Source of the DNA: Choanephora cucurbitarum
Lineage: Eukaryota; Mucoromycota; Mucoromycetes; Mucorales; Choanephoraceae
Reading direction: 5' to 3'
DNA length: 64,000 nt
NCBI GenBank assembly: GCA_025331435.1
Contig: JAIWNI010000023.1
Coordinates: forward strand, 62,001 to 126,000
Positions 35,617 to 47,317 of this stretch are shown here, piece by piece. Position 1 is the first letter of the stretch. Every line of letters starts with the position of its first letter. A program made the translations under genes and the position numbers. The notes under the pieces were generated by a model. That model had not been told where the DNA came from and did no database searches. It worked only from the letters and a program-made list of their open reading frames with translations.

Positions 35617-37221
35617 ATGAAATTGATTTTTCATTGCTTTATTTTACTTTTTGGTGTCTATTATTATTATACTACAGTGATGACAAAGACAGTGATTGTG
35701 ATTGGTAGTGGATTAGCAGGCTTATCAGCTACTTTGGAGGCTTCTTCTCAAAGCAACACAAAGGTTATTTTGATTGAAAAAGAGAAACAGATTGGGTAAA
35801 GTAAGCAAGAAAGCTTCATTTTCTTTTTCTAAAACCAGCTCAGAGGTAATTCAATGAAAGCAACATCAGGTATCAATAGTCTTGGTGCGCCTGGCGATTC
35901 ACGTGAAGCCTTTGTTCAGGACACATTGACTTCAGGTGCAGGACTCTGCGAACCAAGTCTTGTCCATCAGCTGGTTGATCAAAGTCAACAGGCCCTTGAG
36001 TGGTTAATAGACCAAAGCCGAGATGCCTCTGGACAACCAACATTGGATTTATCGGTTATTTCGCGTTGTGGAGGTCATTCTGTGGGTCGAACCCATCGAT
36101 GTCCGCCTCATCAGGGACGTCCAGTCCCGGTAGGATGGAAATTGATTGATACCTTGAAACGCGCCATTCTTTCTCGGGATCAGATCGAAATCTTGACAGA
36201 GACAAGAGTCACTCAATTATGGATGAAGGAGAACCAAGTGAAGGGCGTGAAGGTTCAGACATCAGACAACCAGTCTCAAATCTTGGAGGCCGATGCGGTT
36301 GTTTTGGCCAGTGGTGGATTTGGTGGACAGACAGCTCAGCATTTGCCAGAAGGCCAATCAACACTCTTAAGTGAATTTGCTCCTCAATTAGTCAATACAG
36401 CTACTACCAATGGACCTTGGGCGAGTGGGGATGGTATCCGTCTTGGCCTGGAGATAGGTGCTGCTATTCGAGATATGGTACGTTTTAACATATACAAAAG
36501 AAAACGGATAACTCATGCTGATACATAGGACCAAGTTCAAGTGCATCCAACGGCCTTCATTGACCCTAAAGAACCCAATGCGCCTACCAAGTTCTTAGCA
36601 CCTGAATCACTTAGAGCTCATGGTGCTATCTTACTAAACGGCAAAGGTCAACGATTTACTGATGAATTGAACTTGAGAGATCATGTGACCACCTCTATCC
36701 GCCATCAAACTCATACAGTGCATCATGTACCTCAGAGTTGGCTCAGTCAGGTAGTGACAGACAAGTGGATGCCAGCCGTCTATCTCGTGTTACCTCAAGT
36801 GGCCGCTGAACAGTTTGGTTTGGCTACCTTGGGGTTCTACGCCTCCAAGGGCTTTTTCAAACAAGTGGATTTAGAAGGCTTAGCTCAGTTGATCTCTATT
36901 AAGACCTCGGATCTGATCTCTGAATTTGAATTGTACGATCAACACAATGACACTACAGGCAAGACTGTCTTTCCTTGTCAGTTATTGCCGAGTGACACTT
37001 ATTGGGTCAGCCTGGTGACGCCTGCTGTTCATTATACAATGGGTGGATTGGCTATCAACAGAAAGGCAGCTATTCTCAATGATCATGATCAACCTATACC
37101 AGGCTTGTTTGGAGCAGGTGAAGTCACAAGTGGTGTCCATGGACATAACCGACTTGCTGGCAATTCTTTATTGGAATGTGTTGTGTTTGGTAGAATAGCA
37201 GGTAGCTGTCTATCTACTTGA
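35617..37221 (+). CDS. OSM1: FAD-dependent fumarate reductase, OSM1-like
   Basis: Soluble fumarate reductase that reoxidises FADH2 by reducing fumarate to succinate, supporting redox balance and oxidative folding under low oxygen. Exons 35617-35795, 35844-36477, 36529-37221: 501 aa. FAD-binding motif VIVIGSGLAGLSA, then GGNSMKATSGINSLGAPGD, HSVGRTHRCPP, and at the end VTSGVHGHNRLAGNSLLEC with the His-Arg substrate residues. The first 21 residues are strongly hydrophobic (MKLIFHCFILLFGVYYYY), a signal or anchor. A second ATG at 35680 would make a form without it. The stop codon overlaps the 3' end of the gene on the other strand. Confidence 0.92.
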
Positions 37222-38826
37222 TTAGGTTCGAATGCATTTCTTCAAATTTATCAGGGTCTGTAAAGAAGAGTGAAAATAGCTTTTTCTGTTGCTCAAACGT
37301 AACTGTATCATCCATATGCTATTTCTTCTGTTTAGTATCATTTCGTTTGTTATTCTCTCTCTCTCTCTCTATACCTTTTCTAACTCGGATAAAGCAACTT
37401 TCAATTCATGTGTTCTAAACTCAAATTCATTTTGCAAGTTGGTATAGGATTTGGGGGTCATGACAAGTGAGTCTTTTGAATTGGAATAAGCAAACAGGCT
37501 GTCAGATAATCTCTGTTTGGCTTCATTTCTGATGTAATCACGCATGTCAGTTTCATCATAATAAGTCTTGTTTTATACTTACAATGCCTGTGCTGTTGTC
37601 ATATAATTCGCCATTTGATCCATCCATGCCTGCTTCAAATCTTTTTCTTGTTGTCTAAGTGTCTTGATTTGTTCTACTGGATCCTGTTGGCCCAATAGCT
37701 GTTGAATATCTGATATTAATGATGGATTGTTGTCTTTATCCAAACATGGTGGCGAATTTGGCACTTTTAGTTCTTTTTCAATGGCCTTTAGGATACCAAG
37801 CTGCAGTCCATTGCCAGATGCCATGTTGTCTAGATAAAGAGCCAGCTGTTGACAGGCGCGTTGTTTAGTCACAACGACATACAACTGCTGCATCTCTTTC
37901 AAGAGACACTCAATTCGTGTCAACTCCTGTTCAATCGCCTTTTGTTCTCGAGAGGCCGTCTCTGTCTCAATCAATTGTTGAAGACAGGGTCGAATACTAT
38001 CCTTTTCAAACTGTTCAAGTTGCTTTGAGGTATATTGCATCTCTTTCGCATACTGTTCTGTTTCAGACTGCAGAATGGCTAACACTTTAGGCAGATTGTT
38101 GATTTTGGCTTCGTCTGATCTCAACTGGCGTAAACGAGCCTGATAACCTTGAATCTGAGCATTTAAGTCTATCAGATCAAATTCAGTTGTCTTGTAAGCC
38201 TTTTGCCAGCTCAAGTCATCCTCTTCATCTTGGTTGTCTCGAAATAAGTGTTGCCAATGATCTAGTTGTGCTGTAAGTGTATCTGAAAGAAGACGATTTT
38301 TATCCAGAAATGAATCTTGTGTTGGCTCTTTGACATGGAGCATGTCTAAAGTAAGCTCCAATGCTTTCATGTACTTGCAAATGTCAGTTCTTTCTCCCCT
38401 TTATGTTATCCAATCACAATTAAGTTTACTTGATCTTTTGTTTCTTCTGTCAAGGTTTTCTGTAGAGCTTCTTCTTTTTCGAATTGAACTAGACGATGTT
38501 TGAGCATGGCTAGTTGATCTGTTAATTCTTGTCGAGTAGCACTAGAATAAAGAAATAAGCTGCATTTTAACACGGAACGTCATGAAGGAGGCCTTTGTTT
38601 TTCTTTTACTTGATGAGATTATCTTGTTTATCTAGAATGTCTGTTTGAACAGCATAATCATTAGGAGGTAATGCACGCGTACTAATTCAATCATCAGATT
38701 CGACCCATGTAAAGAATCTCTTGAACTTTACTTTTGTGTTACAGTAGAAGAAGAAGCTTCTCTTTCCCATTCGTCTTCCTCATCTTCATCTTCTATACTA
38801 AAAAATGACTTTCTTTTAAGATCCAT
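37214..38826 (-). CDS. Long coiled-coil protein of unknown function
   Basis: Six exons, 38732-38826, 38610-38681, 38430-38541, 37583-38373, 37375-37528, 37214-37318, with consistent phases: 442 aa. The N-terminus is very acidic (SIEDEDEEDEWERE). Most of the rest is predicted coiled coil rich in Gln, Glu and Leu (QLEQFEKDSIRPCLQQLIE, EQELTRIECLLKEMQQL). It ends TFEQQKKLFSLFFTDPDKF. No catalytic motif or membrane segment. The architecture is like cytoskeletal adaptors such as augmin subunits, but I cannot assign a family. Its last 8 coding bases overlap the OSM1 stop region, and it starts 73 bp from the UFD1 stop. Confidence 0.8.
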
Positions 38827-38899
38827 AAAAGAGAAAAAAATCTGAAGAAAAAAGAAAAAAAAATCCTGCAAATCAAATCAATGATTGGCTGACGGTGTT

Positions 38900-40272
38900 T
38901 TATTTCTTTTTCTTATTTCTCAATGTCTGTCCTACACCTGTAAATGCTTTTCCTTTCTGTTCTTGTTCTGCCCCATCTTTAGAAGGTGGAGGAATGACTG
39001 GGAAGCCAAAGTAGAGTTGACCAAATGGGAGGTTCATTGGCCCATCATCCTCTTCATTCCCAGGCTCTGTCATGGGAGCATTGTTATCCACACTACATAA
39101 AACATTAGGCTCCTTTCTCTCTTTCTGCTCTTTAATCCACTTACGGTCTATTTTTGCCTCGAAGACTTTGACCACCACCGCTAAAAGGTATAAATGAAGT
39201 ATTGACAGGTTCCGGTAAATCAATAGCCATTTTACTCTTCTAATCATCAAAAGTCAATTCCTGTTTTTTTTCTTATCTTTTGACGTTTTCTATTTACCAT
39301 CATTTGTGCTGGTTTAGCAGAGGTAGGTTCAGTATAACCCACAGGTGGTGCAAAATCAACTTCCAAATCCGTCTCTACAATCGATATACCCATATGGTCC
39401 TGTTGATTTGGTTTCACCTCCAGCACTTTGATTTCGTATATCTTGTTGTTGTAATTAATCTGAATCACATCGCCCACTGTTAATGTTGAGAAGTTACGTA
39501 AAGCCTTTTCAAGTCTATAGATGAGACGATTAGAGGGATGATGAATTTGAATTGATTGTATCCATATTTACACTGCACGATGATCTGTGATATCTAAAAA
39601 GTCAGTTGATTGAGGTTGGATCTTGACAAAAGAGCCAAGTGGTAAAGTAACATTCTTGACTTCAATAATACTGCCAGGCTCAGTACCTAATGTTTCCATC
39701 ATCTACATCAAAAAGAAAAAATAAATATACTGTTGCAACACAAGTTCGTCTTCTCTTCTGCGTTTGTACCCATTGTGGTAAATAGACTCTTCCTTCCTCT
39801 GCAATAAATTCAAGTACACCAGCATGGCTATGTTTCTTCTCAGCACCATGAATCAATTTGAACAGCATTGGATAAGAGATATTTAGTTGAGCTATAGAGA
39901 GAAATAAGCAAGACTTCTCTCTTTTCCAAATATCGTTCTCTTCTTACAAAGTTTCTCTAATGCAGATTGTGGTAGGATAACTACAATGAGAAAGAAGTCA
40001 ATAAAAAAAAAAGTAAACTCAAACTATTGGCTTATTTACTTTTGCCACCATAGTTAACACCTTCTCGTTCATCACCATTACGCATCATGGCAATAGGAAA
40101 GCAACGATAGTTTTCGGAAAAACCTCGGTTGGGATTCATAAAACCACCTAATGTAGGTCGCAAACCACCAAAGAAAGAGGTAGGAAAGCCATCGTCATCT
40201 TGATAATCGTTAAACTAATCAATATCTATTTAGACTCTCTATCGATATTTTACTTTATTATTGTTATACCAT
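38900..40272 (-). CDS. UFD1: Ubiquitin fusion degradation protein 1
   Basis: Ubiquitin-binding cofactor of the Cdc48/p97 segregase (with Npl4), needed for ER-associated degradation. Eight exons: 40270-40272, 40040-40214, 39948-39980, 39770-39891, 39572-39702, 39298-39514, 39145-39239, 38900-39092; 322 aa (human 307, yeast 361). The first coding exon is only ATG, followed by a 55-nt intron; exon 2 continues FNDYQDDDGFPTSFFGG. Diagnostic segments: NYRCFPIAMMRNGDEREGVN, YGGKIILPQSALEKLSQLN, YPMLFKLIHGAEKKHSHAGV, LPQWMMETLGTEPGSIIEVK and TDFLDITDHRAVLEKALRN. The C-terminus has FIPFSGGGQSLRGKNRPVD and ends GVGQTLRNKKKK. Confidence 0.95.
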
Positions 40273-40949
40273 CGTGTTCTGTTAAAAAAAGAAAAAAGAA
40301 TAATCGCAAAGCATGACGCAAAATGCGTCTGAAGGGCAAGTGACTGTTCAAATGCATTTCTGCTGTATTTCAAAAAAGATAGTAGTGTAACATATCAAAG
40401 AAGCATAACAAGGCTATGACTATTACAACAAAAAAAGCCAGCAATGCTTTTTATATGTGAGTCTAGTGCATCAGTTACATTCAGCAAATCTACATGTATA
40501 GAAGATACTTGCTACTGTATGATCCTTACAATACATATACTGAAGCATTGTACTGGCTTACTAGGATAAATACTAGTGGATGAGGAGGTTGCAGATCGCA
40601 ACGCTGATTTCAGATGAAATGAATCAAACGAACTGCTGGCGTTAGATAGATGCAGTTTCTCTAGACACCATTGTCAAAAAAAGCTTTGGCAAATCAAAGT
40701 ATCTTGGCCTTCTAAAATTCTCAAAAGTCTTTCCTTTTTTCTTCCTTGTCAGAGAAAAGGCTGTTATCGACATTGAAATGACTATGTGCCGTTGTATGTT
40801 AAAGCAGTATCAACCATAGTGATTTCTATAGATGATTGGGACTTTATCCAGTAGAATAACGGACGCATCCTATTTAGAGCGGTGTTTCTAAAATCGTGTG
40901 TCTATGCATTTTTTTTTCTTTAATCAATACTCTATCTTTCTTTCTTTAG
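40273..40949. promoter_or_regulatory. Divergent intergenic region UFD1 / CSN1
   Basis: 677 bp between two divergent genes, expected to contain both promoters. T-rich tract just before the CSN1 start. Nothing else recognised. Confidence 0.45.
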
Positions 40950-42480
40950 ATGCTTGAAAGTGATATGAGTATTGACCAACAAATACCAAACTTTGACTTT
41001 GAGACATATATCAGCAATTATGAAGGTAAAGAAGATAACAACAGCACCAAGTGACATTTACAAAAAAAAACATACACTAATTCATCGCAGGCTATACACG
41101 TATTACTCGAAGCTTATTCATAGCCAAACAAGCAAGTCCACCACTATCGATTGAAGCTTATAAAATGGCCATTCAAGACATTAAACAGAAAACGTTTCAG
41201 ACAACAAAATACCAACGCGCTATGGAAGCATTAAATGCTGAACTCACAAAGCAAGGCCAACCCGCTCTTCCACTTGATCAGCAATGGTTAACAGAGACAA
41301 GAAAGAAAAGCTTAACTGTGTTTGAACAACTTGAGGCCCAAGTAAAGGCTGCCAAACAAAACTTTTCAAAAGAAGATATTCGAGTAAAGAGACAGAATAG
41401 CGTATATTTTGACACTGTTACTTATCATTTCTATTCAGGTGAGTCAAAGTCAATTAGGCGACTATTACTATAAGAAGGGAGATTTGCCTGCTGCTACAAA
41501 GGCCTATGTGCGTACAAGGGATCATTGCACAACAAGTCAACATATCATTGAGATGTGCTTTAATACCATTCAGGTAACAGATAGAACGATATGGCTATTC
41601 AGAAGCAATAACACAAGTACTAGGTCTATCTAGACGATCAAAACTTTTCTCATGTGGTTCAAACTTATATCACTCGAGCTGAATCCACACCCAATATACC
41701 TGATAAAACAAACACGATATCTAAACTGAGATGTTGTCAAGCTGTTTCTCTCTTGGGTGCAGGTGATACCACCTCCACTTACCGTGCTGTAGCTGAGGCA
41801 TTGATGGAAGTCTCATTTGAATCAGCCAACTTAATCCATACGATCATGTCACCTAATGATGTCGCCATCTACGGTGGCCTCTGTGCCCTTGTTTCTTATG
41901 ATCGTCGTCAACTCAGTCAAGTATTGAACAATAGCAACTTTAAGAATTTCTTAGTGTTGGAACCTTCACTACATGAACTGTTGGAAGCATTCTATCAATC
42001 AAAATATGCTATCTGTTTTGAATTACTCTCGAAATACCAACAGTCACTTCGACTGGATGTCTATTTAGCATCTCATCTCACCAAACTAACTCAATTAGTG
42101 CGAGAGAAGGCCATGATTCAGTACTGTTTACCTTATTCTATGATTGATATGCGTAAGATGGCCGAAGCATTCGACGTGAGTTTAGAAGAATTAGAGAACG
42201 AATTGGTGCATTTGATTGGCAAGAAAGATAAAATTCATGCACGTATCGATAGTCATCAAAAGGTAAAAGAGAAGAGGGTTTAACATAAAAAAGGAAAGAT
42301 GACTCACTATGGTTATATCAGATTTTATGTACAAAGAAACAAGAGAGACGAGTGAAGGCATTTGAACAATCTCTTTTAGCAGGCGACGAATTTGAAAGGT
42401 CCTCTAGAGCTCTTTTGATTCGACTTCATTTGTTGAAAGCTAATCTGGTTGTCACACAAGATCCATTATCATCCAAATAA
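40950..42480 (+). CDS. CSN1: COP9 signalosome subunit 1
   Basis: PCI-domain subunit of the COP9 signalosome, which removes Nedd8 from cullins. Exons 40950-41025, 41091-41383, 41439-41573, 41624-42262, 42322-42480: 433 aa. The N-terminal helical repeats include FDFETYISNYEGYTRITRSL and QLGDYYYKKGDLPAATKAYV, a classic CSN1/Rpn7 signature (LGD-Y...GDL..A.K.Y.R.R..C). The PCI end reads YCLPYSMIDMRKMAEAFDVS with a winged-helix strand KIHARIDSHQK. The last exon supplies the C-terminal helices. All introns are 50-65 nt. It is a little shorter than animal CSN1. Confidence 0.92.
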
Positions 42481-42560
42481 AAAGAAATGAGAAAAGTGGA
42501 ATATTATTAATACATTAAATTCTAATATGAAAAAGAGAGAGAGAGAGATAAAGAGCAGAA

Positions 42561-43651
42561 CTAGAGTTCTACAGGAGCAGTCATAGAAACTTGAGTGGCA
42601 GATCGAATGACTTCTGGTCTATGGGTATCTGGTTCTTTTACAGGACTTGAACAATCCAGTTCATCATTCTCCAACACAGGTGTCCTAACCAGTTTTATAC
42701 TATCTGTCGAACTAGAATGTCGACGGTTGGTTGATTTTCGTTTGTTGTCTGTATGAATGGGTGGTGGCGATTTTTTGTTGTGTTGTAATGGTGCATTAGA
42801 AGCCACTGAAGAAGAAGAAGGTGAAGATGTGTCTGCATCTGGGGGTTCAATCCATTCTGTTGGAATGACACAAGGGAACATGGTGCCCAATTTGGCAGCA
42901 CGATTAATCCAGCCAGGTGCTGTTCTGCCTGTTAAACGCTTGCACAGATCCTCTGAGAAATGATTGCAATTTCTTTATTTGGAAAGATATGTCAATTAAA
43001 AAAAAATCATAATGAAAATAATCATATAGATTTACCTTGTTAATAACTTGTAAGAAGTGCCTACATATTCTTTAGAGATATCCTGTAGTACTTGGTCAAT
43101 TTCTTTTTGTGATAAATTGGTATAGCCCATATGAATAGATTGTCTATCATTCATGAATTTTAGGATGGTGTTGTCTTTGAACACATTTGTCTTACTTGAA
43201 CAATAAGCCTTGAGGCCCAATTCTGGGTTTTACCATAAACACACCAGTAACATGTTCGTAATCATGTCCACCGAAACAATACTCATTGTCTCCAATCTCG
43301 ATCCCCGAATGATAAATGCCTAACAAATCAATTGTCAATTCTATGATACTCTTTCTCTTTCTTTCTTGCTTATTACCGATGCCCAAAAAGAAACCTAAAT
43401 TTGTTAGGAAACCTGGCTGAAGCTAATAGTTATAAGATGTAAGCATTGTTGTATTGACCAAGCAAAAAAAAAAAAAGGACTGCAATACACAAATGACATA
43501 CCATATCATACACATTCAAAACAACTGATATTCAACAGAAAAAAATAAGTCAACTCATCAACTCAAGATCGTCTAGTTTCTTACTTCTACGTTTCTCTTG
43601 TTCGGAATCTACTTCGGTTTTGTTGAGTGCATTTCGAATAAGGTTAAGCAT
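42561..43651 (-). CDS. DeSI/PPPDE-type isopeptidase
   Basis: Cysteine isopeptidase of the PPPDE superfamily, whose members remove SUMO or ubiquitin from substrates. Six exons: 43585-43651, 43502-43524 (23 nt), 43377-43422, 43196-43319, 43036-43143, 42561-42972; 259 aa. The catalytic His lies in GIYHSGIEIGDNEYCFGGHD, the catalytic Cys in LLTRNCNHFSEDLCKRLTG; the fold start RIVLNVYDM and the GYTNLSQKEIDQVLQDISKE helix are also present. After GWINRAAKLGTMFPCVIPTE there is a 95-residue Ser/Pro-rich disordered tail. Closest to animal DESI2 by layout. The intron at 43144-43195 is needed to join FK to QSIHMGYT; reading through gives a stop. Confidence 0.9.
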
Positions 43652-45778
43652 AGTTCATAACTTCTTTAAAATGAAAAATAAAGAATTGACGAAAAAAAAA
43701 ATAATAATAACGAGAAAAATAAATAAAAGAAAGGGAGTCGATTGATAAGTTTAATATGAATTCGGACTTGGATCACGCTTGTTGTGTAACTGGAAGAAAG
43801 ATCCTTGGTCAAAGCCATTTGTGCTGTCTTTCTTTCTTGTAAATTCATTGCGTGCATTGTATTCCCTTTTGTTTTTTCTAAGCTACAATGCTTTCTCGAA
43901 ACAGTTGATTCGAATAACTTGCTTCGAACTTTGGTTTTCTCCTTCTTTCTCTATTTTTTTTAAATGGCTAGGTATATAATACAAAAAAAAAAGTTGTTTT
44001 CTTTCTCTCCTAGAGTTGTTTGTTAATAATAGATGACTCATGATGGCAATACCCTTTTCCCAACACCAATAGGTATATTTGAATCATAGTGTGTATATCC
44101 TTTTTTATTCAGTTTGTACCAAGGTTGAACAGTGGTGGTTCTTTCTATTTTTGAGCCACACGAACCGATCCAATTCTTTCTCAGACTAGATAAAAGCCAG
44201 CAATCAGTGGTTAATTCCTTTTCTGTCTTTAGCAGTAGTTTTTCCTTCAAACAAACAAGTTTCAAATCACCTCTCACTTATCTTCAGAAAACAAACTATA
44301 TAGTTGCTCCTGAAGATGTCATTTCTTTTTTGAGAAAATATATCAGGAAGATCGCTGGTCCCAAATCATCATACTATCAGAGTATTCGGCAATTAGTAAT
44401 TACGGATTAGACTTTTTAGATTACACTGTCGCATGAAGTAAATGTGTATATATACAGACCAAGCAGATTTACCTAGAAGAAAAAAAAATAATACAGAGGA
44501 TGCTTTATTATCTACATCTTATGATGTTTGTAGGTTAGATTTTATAACCAAGTTCTCTTTGAATCCTAAAGAATGACGGGTAAGCAGCAGTTACAAAGAT
44601 GGTTAGTCCATGTAGCCTATTCCAATGTAGTGTAAAAGTCAGCACTTGAAACAAAAGGGGCAAAAAAAAAGGTTTAGTTGACAACCTTTAATCACTTCTA
44701 ATGTTGGATAGTACAGTATGAGCGGTCATAAAGTACAGACAATAACATGCATATAAACCAAGAAGACTGAATGCTGCTCAAGTGTATCAACACATCAAAA
44801 GAGATAGTTACAATTCAATATCTTCTTCTACATGCTACCTTGTAGAAAGAGAGATAAATCCTTTGAGTTCTGACATTGAATTTGCTTGTCTGCATGAATG
44901 AAATACATCAGTGCTCAACTCTACATGTTGATTTCAAAAGAAGCTGCATAGTATGAAAAGAGCAGGCATACTTCAGTCTAAGTACTCTTGTTATATAAGG
45001 ATCAATTTATATATCAACTTGTCTTATGCAACATCGTCACTTTACTTGAACAACTTGTGTTTTATATTACACATTAGTGTCTTTATGCGTTTCCCTAATT
45101 TAAAGAAAAGGAAAACGGGAATACATATGTACTAAATCCAATACACTCAAAGGTTGAATAAAATAATCAAAAGACAACAGATCTCTTTAGAAAAATACAT
45201 TTACAAAAACCTCAAGTCATGATGGCTAGTATCAAACGCATCCTTTTTCTTTCTTTGAGAAGTCGCTTCTTTGCTCTTAATTAACATGCATGCAGTAAGT
45301 GTACAGCATACTTTTAGAGCAAGTCATTTGGTCGAACCATCAGAACAGACGATAATCTAAGCAAGTTGCAAGAGAGAGAGATAGCTCTTTCTTTGTTGTT
45401 AACATAACACACTTGAGCTGATAACAGTCGTTCCAACACTACTGATAAAAGAGAGAGAGATCAGAGAAGCGGGGTCTCAAAGGGCTGCTAATACTTACTT
45501 GAAAGGCGCTTTCTATGATCTCCAAAGATTGTTTTCTTTTCCCTAAAGTTCTACCTCTTTAATTATTGAGCGTTGGTGTAAGTATGGTCTTTATTCGATC
45601 TTTTCAAAAGCTCTTTGAATCCAATACATTTTGAAAGGATGGTCGTCTAAAACTAGATGAGATGTTTAGGTAGAAGAAAAAGAGCCATAATAGCTGGTTT
45701 TCCTCTTTTCGGCTCGCTTGCCCATAACAAACTTTATATGTGCCTGGCCCGTCTTCCATCATCAGCAATGCGGTCGAT
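43652..45778. other. Gene-poor stretch
   Basis: 2.1 kb. Opposite-strand frames at 44038-44277 (minus; ends YDSNIPIGVGKRVLPS) and 44132-44410 (plus) overlap, and a 63-codon minus-strand frame lies at 43666-43857. None shows a known motif or a full splice structure. One could be an exon of a small unrecognised gene. Confidence 0.4.
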
Positions 45779-45994
45779 TGTCTTGTCTACTATCTTGCCC
45801 ACCGTCTTGTTCCCTATCTCGTCCCTTATGTTGTTCGTTGTCTTGGTCATCATCTTGTCTATTATCTTGTTCGTTACCTTTTGCCTTACATTGTCCGTTA
45901 CCTTATTGACTGTATTGCTTACTACTTTGTATACTACCTTGCCCGCTACCTTCTACGTTACATTGTTCGTTACCTTGTGCATCATCTTTTTTGT
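45779..45994 (+). repeat. Minisatellite, 12-bp unit, 18 copies
   Basis: Eighteen degenerate 12-mers in tandem, consensus about TAYCTTGTYCRT (e.g. TATCTTGTTCGT at 45863, TACATTGTTCGT at 45959). Because 12 is a multiple of three the array stays open in all three plus-strand frames, which creates overlapping 60-140-codon frames with repeating hydrophobic residues. These frames are a by-product of the repeat and not evidence of a gene. Confidence 0.9.
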
Positions 45995-47317
45995 GCATTT
46001 CAAACTTGATCTATCACATTGCAATGGCTTAATTTTTGATCTATTTTTGTGGGGCTTATTATATCCTGGAAGCAATATTTGTGATTAATATTAATAGGGG
46101 ATAAAGTGCTATGAGGGTGTTATACTTTTTTCTTTGTAGCTCCTTGAGACAAATATGACTTGGCATTGAAAGTGTACTAAAAGGTGGCCGACAGATACGA
46201 AATAGGCACACGTCAAAAAAGAAACAGAGGCTAAAGTAAATCGAAAAAATACTAAACTGAAGGGATTAACGTCACTCTATCATTGCACATTTGTCTTGCT
46301 CATTTACTTCTGACTCAGTTTATCTTGACTACTTTTGCTTATGCTCTTTCTTTTTACTTCTTCTTCCATTCTTTTCGTCCTTTTATTTTACTGCTAACCA
46401 CAATCTTTTTCTTTTGATCTCGTACCTGCTGTGGTACTCATCACATGTGAGCAATCCAGGTGCATGTTTTGCCCTCAACCATTACACGAACAAAATGCTA
46501 AAGAGCTACTAAGGTCATGTACACTCAGGTCTGTTAGAGAGACAATTTTGCAAGATCATTTTTGTTCTACAAGAGTAGCATCTATAAATTACCTTACATG
46601 CAACAACGAAATTGCGACATTCAATATGATACAAGTCTATAAACAAGAAGCTAGTTAGCTGTTATATTCTTTATCAGTCAACGGGGAACAAGAGTACAAT
46701 TCTCGTTCTGGATACAATAAGATCGTGTGTTCAGGTAGGTACTTATTTAGAGTCTTTCACTTTTTCTTTTCAGCGCTCAACATTATATCTCTCTTCATTT
46801 TCTTCGACTTTCCCTATCGAGAAACTGTGGGCCTGATTAACTCCAACACATCAAAAGTTCTCCACAAATATGTCAAGAGCGAAATCCCTTTAGAAAGAAG
46901 CCAATAGCACACATTCAGAGCTCGCGCCATCAATGTTCAATCCATCGAAACAAAATGAAGCTACTTCAATAGCAATCTACCATGTATAGCACTTGTACTT
47001 ATCAAAAGTATCTCACTTAATGTAAAATCAAGGATGTTATCTACCAGTAGGAACACATTTGTAAAAGCCAGAATTGTTCTCTTCTTTTCCTTGGCATTCT
47101 CAAACAAACCTATGTAACCAGTTTTAAATGATTTGTTTTCGCCTCTCCCCATTAAGTTTTTTTTTTAAGCAGTGTTGGAGCAATTGCACCTAATTTGAAT
47201 GATATTGGGCAAGTGTCAGAATCATTTGGTAGCAGATGATTTCCTTCTCACTCCCAGCTCTCAATTTTTTTTTCTTACTCTCTTTTTTTTTTGTTTACTT
47301 TCAACAATATCACACTG
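45995..47317. other. Gene-poor stretch
   Basis: 1.3 kb with no supportable gene. A CT/T-rich leader just precedes the Hsp70-like start at 47318. Confidence 0.45.

Noticed and set aside
44038..44410. Opposing frames on both strands with protein-like ends
   Set aside because: No family recognised and neither can be extended into a full gene; kept only as a remark in the gene-poor stretch.
45657..46088. 143-codon frame with repeated hydrophobic residues, like a membrane protein
   Set aside because: It is produced by the 12-bp minisatellite; two other frames are open over the same array and no family motif is present.
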